A DNA stretch of 64,000 bases. It comes from Cyprinodon diabolis. Lineage: Eukaryota > Chordata > Actinopteri > Cyprinodontiformes > Cyprinodontidae. The stretch is from NCBI GenBank assembly GCA_030533445.1, contig CM060081.1, positions 35,697,111 to 35,761,110 on the forward strand, read 5' to 3'. This document shows, in pieces, positions 56,238 to 64,000 of this stretch. How positions within the stretch are numbered: the stretch's first letter is position 1; each line of letters begins with the position of its first letter. Under the pieces are notes generated by a model. That model was not told the DNA's origin. It worked only from the letters and a program-made list of their open reading frames with translations, and did not search any database. The translations under genes were made by a program, and so were the position numbers.

Positions 56238-57544
56238 GTTGAAGAAGAGACTCCAGCTGTTATATACATATACATATATGTGGAAGCACTGAATATACCA
56301 CATGCACCTTTTCCTTCTTTTGTCTATTGATGTGAAAAGTGAATCTCTCCACTGTGAGATTAATAATCAAAATCAATGTCTGTCTGTCTGTCTGTCTATG
56401 AGCCTCACAAAAAGATATAGCATATGAACATTCACTATCTGTTCTGGTTTGAGATGCTGCACAGATTCGTTAAGTGGGGCTTTGCTTTATAGCTGTGCCT
56501 GTGTTTTTGTTTTGTGTTTGTTTTTTTAATAACATTTCATAATCTGTCCAAGTCAAATGTGGGAAATTGTTTTAATTTGTGTATAGCACAAAGGCAGAAG
56601 CAAAAAAAAATCTGCCTAGTCGGACCTTGTCTATACACAGTCAGTGTGAAATGGAAAAAAATTGAATCGAAGAATAGAATCTTGGCCTAGACCTTATGAA
56701 ACACCATTGTTATGAATGAAAGGGGGAGTTGCTATCCTGGTTTTCTTATCTAATTACGAAGTCATCCCTAAACTTGGCGGTAAATGTTAACGAGTTAGTT
56801 AAAGCTGCTATTGTGAGAAAGGGGGTCAGAAAAAAATATAGATACAGAATTAGGATGCAGTAAAGTTAATGTTTATATAAAAGAGACACTCAAAAACTTT
56901 TAGCCATTTCGTGTATTGGAGTATGCTTCTGGGTACGGAAAACCATGTTCTAACCAAGTTTCTTTTATTTTATTTTATCTTGGCATCCTATTTTTCAGTT
57001 TTTTTTATGTATTACTTTTATGCCTCTTCTCTGCTAAGAGTTACGAAAAAACATTTGATCTACTTTGTTGTGCTTTTCTTTTCATTGCCAGATGGCCATT
57101 TTTTTTTCAAACCTTAAAACTTTATGTAGGTTTAAAAACAGTATAAATATTCACTGATCAGGCAACTCAAAAACAGAAATTATTAAAATAAATGAGCATA
57201 TAAAAAATGTAATAATTAAAAGTATTAAAACATTCATAACTTCCAAATAAACATAGCAGCAACACAGCAAGGGAAAAAAATGAAATAAACAAATTGTACC
57301 AGATCAGATACCAAAGAGAAGAGATGGGTTTTAAAAGCATATCTAAAGATTGCAAGCAAAGGAGCTTACTTATTTGCAGTTACACAGCATTCAATATTTA
57401 CTTGCAATGGCAAAACCCCAATCTCCTTGTGTTTTCATTACAAAATACATTTTGTGTATTGAATCTCTGCCAAGTAAGTAGAATTCTCCACAAGGCTTTA
57501 CTTATTTTTTCAGAATATCGACAGGCCATTTGGATTATTTCAGA

Positions 57545-57564
57545 TACACACACACACACACACA

Positions 57565-57597
<33 letters not shown>

Positions 57598-57598
57598 C
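57545..57598. repeat. (CA)n microsatellite
   Basis: About 26 CA units with one CCA interruption. Confidence 0.95.
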
Positions 57599-59082
57599 GA
57601 ACAAGCAGCTGGGAAATATTACAACTTCCCCCACTGGATCTATCAGATTATACCATGCAGTACATTCAATTACATATGAGAGCAGATGGTGTAAACAAAA
57701 TCAAACATGCATAATCTTGAGATTGGATCCTTCGGTTTCATATGAACTCTGAGTCAAAGTCCTGACATTAGACCAGACATATTAAGAGGAGTCTGTGGGG
57801 CCAGCAAGCTAACTGACTCAGGGGTTTTTAAAAGTGGAGAAATCCAGAAGAAATAGATGTATTATTCTTTACTATATTGAAAAGCAAGCAAACGTAAATA
57901 TACTACAGGTCCTCACTCTGTTCTTTGCTCTCTCTTTCTCTCACACACCCACACACATGCACACACATCCACAACCATCATTTTCCATGTTTTATGGGAC
58001 TTGTCAATGACTGCCATTCATTTGTATGGCCTATACCAGACAATTACTCTAACCAAGAAAGAAACCAGCACAGTGACAAATTGTATAGTATCCTATTTTA
58101 TCTTATCTTTTATTTTCCTTTCTTATCTGATCTTGTCTTATCACTCACTATTTCAGCCTAGAAAACCATAAACAGTATGACTTCACCATAAGAATAACAT
58201 TTATTTTACACAATGAAAAGCACTACATAAAGCTCAAAGCCCACATAATACACAGCCATTGTCTGCATTATGTGTGCAGATACAAATATAAGCACAGTAT
58301 GTACATCAAGTACATCTAATACTACCTACAACATTAACAGCCCATTGTCGGAGAGGCAGCATATTTTAGTCCCAGCACTCCAAAATATCCTTTTTCTTAG
58401 TTGGACTAGCAACACTGTAGTAGTTTTTTCAACATAACAGCATTCCGATAAGCATGGAAACATCATGCAAAGATGCATTATGAGTCTTTGCAGAAACAGT
58501 AAGTTTGGCTTCAGCACCTGTTCTTTGTGTGTCTTTTATTCTAAAATGACAATGACTTGACGGGACAAAGAGTTTCATTCTCTCCTTCTTTTGTGAAGAA
58601 CAAGAGTCAAAACAGTTCAGATGCAGACAGGTGGCTTAGGTCTAAAACTCATACTTAGGAGACTTTTACACCCTTATTGGCAACTTTTCTATTTAGATAT
58701 ACTAGTTTATCTCCAGGCCTAACAGTAGGAAAAAAGTAATTTGTGACAGAGGGCAAAGACCCTGCAAAGCCAAAGGATTAAGTGTGCCGCGCTCTATGTT
58801 GTTTTGCTATGGAGTTTTCCAAGTATCCGATCTTACCAAAAAGCACAAAGGACGCGCTGTCTTTATCCGGCCATTTTTTCTTATTAGAGAAAGTCCTAGA
58901 ATTACGCTGGATCATAGTAATATAGCAAAGTGCCTATTTACACCATGGTAATTATAGTGTTTGTAATGCCTGGAAGAGTAACTATATTACTGCGATTTTG
59001 GAAAAGAAGTGTTGTTAGAAATTCAGTTATTCATCAGTGCTTCCCTACACAACATATTTATGTAGAAAGGACATCAGCTGGG

Positions 59083-59265
59083 CGTGCTTCGGCGGCGACC
59101 GCTGTGCGAGGCCTAAATCCTCAACGTGGCCGACAGGGGTTTGAGTCCAGCCTGTGGTCCTTTGCCGCATGTCTCTCCCCCTCTCTCATAACCCCTTGCA
59201 ATTTAGCCCACTGTATAAACAAATTTGCCACTAGTGCCGTAAAAACCGCAAAAAAAGAGAAATAG
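59083..59265 (+). repeat. tRNA-derived SINE
   Basis: The head GGGCGTGCTTCGGCGGCGAC, a B-box-like GGTTTGAGTCC and the body TCCTTTGCCGCATGTCTCTC match, in opposite orientation, the copy at 36869-37064. It ends in an A-rich tail (AAAAAAAGAGAAATAGGAAA). A target duplication was not clear. Confidence 0.75.
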
Positions 59266-60593
59266 GAAAAGAATTAACATTGGGTGCCAACAGGGTTTGT
59301 TTGATTTTATTTTGAAACAGGAGGGGGTTGGTGGACTTTATACGGCTCTTGATGAAGTGATTGGTTGTGCAGTCACTTCATCTTTACAGAGTAAGTGTTA
59401 TGTTGTAAGGGCTTTAAGCTAATAGCTTTATTCTAGCAGCAGTTATGCCTTAAAGATGGAATGTGCCATTTTTATTTTTCACCAACCTCATTCGTTGGTA
59501 CTGTGTACCTATCTTACTGCGTAATCTTAGCATGCTGCTCCACTTAAAGCACTTTGAATTAAGACATCTAACCACGGCTCGTGTCTGAGTCTGCTCACTA
59601 CTCAGGTTCAGGTTCCCTCCGATTTCTGTAATGAGGAAAGGCTACATGTTTCATTTTAGGGACAGGGCTTCTATTACTTTGGAAAAAAAGCATTGCAAAA
59701 CATAACATGTTTTTTTGGCATTTTTTTTTACTGCACATGAGCACAAATGCAACTGCCTTTCAACCCAATCTGCATAAGTGACCAGATGCTTCAGGCCATG
59801 CAGCTTATTGGCTGAGACACATTTTAAAAGCCTGCACTGAATCAAACAAAGCCACCATATAAATTAGCTAAAGGTTTTCATCCTCCACCATTTGCAAATG
59901 CAGTCATGTCAGATTTCACAGATTTTTTTTACAAAAAAAAAAGTTTTAAAACCTCATTTAGATCACAGAGTGTACATTTTGCAATAAAATACAAATAATA
60001 TTCTTTTTCTAAATTAATGGCTTTTGCTTTTTCTCCATTTGCGTTTTGGCTACTTGTTTCTACATTACTCGGGAGGCATTAATTTTATAAAGAAATATAC
60101 ATTTACCATTAAAAATATTGGTCTTCAAAAAATATGATATGACTTATTTTTCAATTTAACAGAAAAAAAATCGAAATCAAATATGAAATGAAAATCAAAT
60201 AAACTATAAGACCAAAGTAACTGAAATTAAGTCATGTTAATTAAGAATGCCAAATATCCTTATTGTCTTAAATATGTGCAAATTTAGCCATATAAAATTT
60301 CTTTTTTTTTCTTCCTTTTTTTGCACATAATTTTTGTGCAAAACCAACATTTAAGTGCCTAGATACTGCCTCTTTTTTTAACATGACAAGGTCACTTCAG
60401 ATCTCAAATATTCCTATAACTGTCAGGTTATCCCTTTTTTGTTGCACTTGCAACAATTCACATGGTTAATGTTCCTTTCATTGGATTTAAATAAGAAAGC
60501 TGTATATATTAGACTACAAAGATATAACCCAAGGGATATAAAAAAAAAAAAACATTTTTAAGAAGAAATGATTGTGCTTTTTCTTTACCCCAG
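59266..60593. other. Unique AT-rich DNA
   Basis: No gene or repeat family was recognised. Confidence 0.4.
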
Positions 60594-60728
60594 AGAGGAA
60601 CAACAGTTCAAAGAGTTGGAACTGGGTGAAAGTGTGTCACTGGTACCAAGCCAGGATGAAGTATTACTTGCTTTAAATCCTTCAGCACTGATCAAAACCA
60701 GACTTACTGTGCACACTGAGAGAGGTTG
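60594..60728 (+). CDS. Candidate internal exon (131-135 nt), pairs in phase with 54250-54364
   Basis: The acceptor GTGCTTTTTCTTTACCCCAG is strong. The first base completes an Arg codon begun by the exon at 54250-54364. The open frame reads EEQQFKELELGESVSLVPSQ, then LLALNPSALIKTRLTVHTER. Two donors are possible: after 60724 (GAGAG/GTTGGT) or after 60728 (GGTTG/GTACTT). The later one fits the phase of the possible last exon at 61320. The peptide has normal protein-like composition, but no family is recognised. Confidence 0.45.
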
Positions 60729-61319
60729 GTACTTCATACACACGCAAGCTTTGATCACTAGAACTCGTTACACTTGCACTGACCTGTTATAGTTCCCAAG
60801 CCACATGACGGACATCAGGAGACCTTCTGTTGGCTAAGGATGATAATTTGCCATCTCTGTTTTCCTTCCTTTAGTAGCAGAGTTATTTTGCAAAACTGCA
60901 AACTACTGTTTGAGAGATGTGGTTATAGTTGCTGTGTTTTTTTTGCATTAAATTATACAGCTAAATATGATGACTTTCAATTTTTTTCTTTTTTTAAAAC
61001 TATTTGTATTTGAAGTCTTAACCTAGAAGTAAGTATGTTTGTTTGCTTCAGATCAGAAAATCTCTGAGGCATTACAAGTCAAAATCCAGATTAAGTACCC
61101 AAAATTTAAGTACTCACACATAACATAGGAGCATAAAGGATTGTGGATCCTTTCTTAGGGTATAATAATTCTATGTCTACACCAGCTAATGTGCTATATG
61201 CCTCATTTTAAAGTAGGGCAATACTTTAATGTGTGAATACAGTTATGCCTTCATTAACTTTTCCACGTCTAATGTCTATAAAACATGAACTTTATCAATT
61301 TATTTTCTCATTCTTTCAG
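60729..61319. other. Putative intron, no other feature
   Basis: AT-rich. An acceptor-like tract ends at about 60877 without a convincing exon. Confidence 0.35.
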
Positions 61320-61422
61320 TGCTTGCACACCTCCGTATGTCTCAGAATCCAAGAGACTGACACACATCATAGCATTGGGAGCTGGGGAATTTAAAGCCAT
61401 TCTGCCACATTCATCAGTTTAA
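61320..61422 (+). CDS. Candidate terminal exon, stop TAA 61420-61422
   Basis: A strong acceptor (TATTTTCTCATTCTTTCAG) ends at 61319. In the frame with one leading base it reads ACTPPYVSESKRLTHIIALG and AGEFKAILPHSSV, then TAA. Phase fits a donor after 60728. A second frame (two leading bases) would end at TGA 61358-61360 and fits a donor after 60724, so the C-terminus is unresolved. Confidence 0.3.
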
Positions 61423-61684
61423 AGAAACAGACAGAACAAACTTATGTTATGGTGTTTTGTGTACTGTGGAAAAAAAAAACGAATAAGGAATCCACTGTGG
61501 CGCTGTTTCAAAGGGGCAATTTTACACCAGCTTATGAGCAAGAGTGAATGAGGAGATGCACACTGCTTAGAGAATGCCAGATGTTACTCAAGAGAATCCA
61601 TCAACAGCAAGACTGACCATGAATGAAAGGATTCTAAATTGGCTATTTTTTGTTTTTATGAGATGTTGCCAATTTAATTCAGTC

Positions 61685-61960
61685 CATGGGTGTATATATG
61701 TGTGTGTGGGAGTGTTTGGCCATGTTTTTGTTACCTTGTAGGGAGGTTTTTCAAGGAATGTGCTACATTTCGGGGGCTTATTGGTACTTGTGGGGATCAA
61801 CGACAAGTCCCCATCAGGAAAAGGTTCTATCCTTGGGGTGGGGTTCGGTTAAAAACTAAGGTGTGAATATAGTTTAGGTTAGATTTAGGGTTGGTTATGT
61901 TTTGTTAATCATTATGGTACCAAGGGGGGGACCTTGGTGTATACCAATGTCTCGTCCGAA
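61685..61960. repeat. TG-rich interspersed repeat adjoining a (TG)n run
   Basis: The segment has a TGTGTGTGTGGGAG start, then CCATGTTTTTGTTACCTTGTAGGGAGG, and further on GGGGATCAACGACAAGTCCCC. Words of this kind recur in fish genomes next to TG microsatellites. The mobilisation mechanism is unknown to me. Confidence 0.4.
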
Positions 61961-62466
61961 GTAATGTGTGTGTTTTTTTCTCACTTCAAGAAGATTTAGT
62001 TTTTTTCCACATTAATTTTACTGATTCCTTTCAATGCTCACATCTTTGAAAGTGCCATGAAGTCTAAAAAAATACCAAGCTTAAAGAAAGCACATATAGA
62101 GTTAATGTAAAAAGATATCATTCAAATGAAACTTTTAAAGAAATTATATCTTCAAATGTTACCTTTCATGAAGGCTATGTGAGGGTCTGGGTAAATTGGG
62201 GGTAAAATATATACAAAGTCACAAAGATAAGATCTATGAAGGAAATGTGGATACATTGGTAAATGGCCACAGATTTCTTGCCAGAATAGGGAGAAAAAAT
62301 CTTGCTAATGTCATTCTGTAGTTTTAAGATAGTGCTCAGCATTTCTAATTTAAAAAAAACAATAAAATATTGACAAATACGGGACTGCTGTTTGTTTAAA
62401 CCCTGTTATCCAGCTCCAGAGACGTCATGATTCAGTGACAGATGGGAAAGCTGAAAAAATAAATAA

Positions 62467-62470
<4 letters not shown>

Positions 62471-62520
<50 letters not shown>

Positions 62521-62531
62521 GTATGTGTGTG
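62471..62531. repeat. (AT)n microsatellite followed by (GT)n
   Basis: About 24 AT units, then ACGTATGTGTGTGT. Confidence 0.95.
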
Positions 62532-62934
62532 TTTGGATTTATATTCGTTCAGTATCCTCAAGATTGAAGTCTGGGTTTGTCCAATCATTTGGTGTTTTGG
62601 TTTTGACAGCTGGCTGGCAGTAAGGCATACTCTAACAAAATCTAACTCTTCTTGCTGTGTATCGATCTATGTCTTTTAAGAAATAACAGGCAGACCTTTT
62701 GTTTTTGGATCTGCCAGTGTGTACTGTATAAGGGCTTGCAGTATGCTAATCAGGCCTAACTTTATACTACTGATTCATGGGTTATAGTTTCAATGTTAGA
62801 CAAATAAAATAATGAAAAATATAGGATTTTAGTTACTTTAAGAATGAACAGACAGAGATAATTGTGTCAAATCATCTCTAAAGCTGAATCCTATGTGAAG
62901 TGGGTGGGCTGGATGTGCTGTAATAGTTACAGGC

Positions 62935-63299
62935 TAGAGATGGACCGATACATTGGCCAGCTGAAATTTTTGGCCTATATTTGTTTTTGTTTTTTTGTGG
63001 ATCAGTATTGAGCAGTCATTGCATGGATTAGCCTATACATGTGCACATTCAGCATCCATGCCGAGACAATCCCACACTTTGCAATCCTTTGTTAATATTT
63101 CCTTTAATTTGTTAGCAAATGTTTATTTTTTTAAATAACCTGTATTTAACATTTGTTATCACTGTATCCTTTTTAATCACATAAATAAAGGAAGAAAAAG
63201 ATATATAGGCCTAAAGAAGATGGCAGCACAAAATGGAGACTGATGTCAAAATAATCGCTATCAGCAATAACCTTAAAAACCTGTATCGGTTGAGCTCTA
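62935..63299. mobile_element. Small hAT-type MITE, decayed
   Basis: The left end TAGAGATGGACCGATACA and the inverted right end TAGAGCTCAACCGATACA match imperfectly. The flanks TTACAGGC and CAACAGAC agree at five of eight positions, compatible with an old 8-bp duplication. There is no coding capacity. Confidence 0.6.
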
Positions 63300-64000
63300 C
63301 AACAGACCACTAAGATGGTCTGTATTTATCATTAATCATCAACTACTATATTTGAAAAGTATGAAATCAAAAAAGTAAAAAAAAAAAAAAAAAAAAATCC
63401 ATTGGACTTTTTTTTCCAAGTTTGAAGATGCTTCACATCCAGGAATACTTGACTATTTGAATGTTGACACTCTCCACAGTACTTTAAGGAGAATTTACCG
63501 TTCAAACTTTTCTGATATTCTACCTGGAAGCCTTTGTATAGCTTACTGCAACACCCACCCCTGATAATGTTTCAAATTTATTGTGTTTTTGGTGGAGCTT
63601 TTAAAATGAATTTATTTTTTTGGCTCTTTTTGAATAGGAGGACAGCAGTTTGAAGGTTTGTGATCAATTTGTATGTGTGTATGATCATAATACATTTATA
63701 AATTGGCCAACATTTTATACCTTTTAAAGAATTTCTGAAGGCAAAGAAACATTTTATTGCGTTGTTTACGTAGTTTCATGTAGTGTGTATAAGATTGTTT
63801 CAATGGTGTGTGTGAGAGTATTTCAGTAGTATGTGAGAATATTTCAGCTGTGTGCATACAGGTTTTGTAGGATTTTAGTAGTTTAAATGAGAGCAAATTC
63901 AGATTAATGTCCCTTATGGAAGCTCATACATATAAATATTAATATAAGTAATGAGATATAACATAGTTTAAACATGAAAAGTAATAAAATGACATGATAA
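63300..64000. other. Unique AT-rich DNA
   Basis: A poly-A run lies at 63377-63397. No gene was recognised. Confidence 0.4.

Larger units (their letters stand above)
54365..59082. other. Unique DNA with simple repeats and one possible transposon end
   Basis: It contains a poly-T tract (55026-55048), a TGTC run (56377-56398) and the features listed separately. No gene was recognised. Confidence 0.4.

Noticed and set aside
57545..57598. Direct-repeat array that might suggest a CRISPR
   Set aside because: It is a plain CA microsatellite; there are no spacers and the DNA is eukaryotic.

Overview
The window looks like ray-finned fish (teleost) nuclear DNA. It is AT-rich, has no bacterial-style gene packing, and is dense in repeat families typical of fish: Tc1-like and hAT DNA transposons, tRNA-derived SINEs with LINE-type tails, truncated LINEs, a long foldback element, and a Gmr1-like Ty3/gypsy retrotransposon. 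I cannot name the species. No host gene is recognised with certainty. The unique DNA between repeats looks intronic or intergenic.

Layout. 1-5.6 kb: a repeat fragment, an intact Tc1-like transposon (2199-3419) with a 346-aa transposase, a SINE and a decayed Tc1-like transposase. 7.3-8.5 kb: a non-autonomous hAT element with a LINE 3' end inside it. 9.57-10.50 kb: a near-perfect foldback element with TTAA borders. 12.9-28.8 kb: mostly unique DNA with SINE, hAT and Tc1 remnants and several candidate exons. 28.8-31.4 kb: a second intact Tc1-like transposon (minus strand), a decayed Tc1 piece, and a hAT MITE with a SINE inside it. 33.3-34.3 kb: a deleted hAT copy with a BED-finger remnant. 36.9-37.1 kb: a SINE with target-site duplication. 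37.46-43.73 kb: a complete 6.27-kb LTR retrotransposon with 5-bp target duplication and nearly identical LTRs. 43.7-64 kb: SINEs, a Tc1 left end, a probable solo LTR, a LINE remnant, microsatellites and the best candidate host exons (54250-54364 and 60594-60728).

The most notable system is the LTR retrotransposon. Its pol order is protease, integrase, reverse transcriptase, RNase H. Integrase before RT is unusual for Ty3/gypsy and is the hallmark of the Gmr1 group. Its gag carries a capsid resembling the vertebrate SCAN domain. The copy is young (4 substitutions plus one 4-bp indel between LTRs of about 706 bp), yet it has a gag/pol frame break, an altered protease triplet and an in-frame TGA in RNase H. 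The two Tc1-like transposons both have intact transposases and clean TA/TIR ends. One has DD36E spacing, the other DD34E.

A set of plus-strand candidate exons with good splice signals is spread across the window. Reading phases match across most of the junctions. This suggests that the repeats may sit in introns of a large plus-strand gene. I could not identify the gene, and chance open frames are a real risk.
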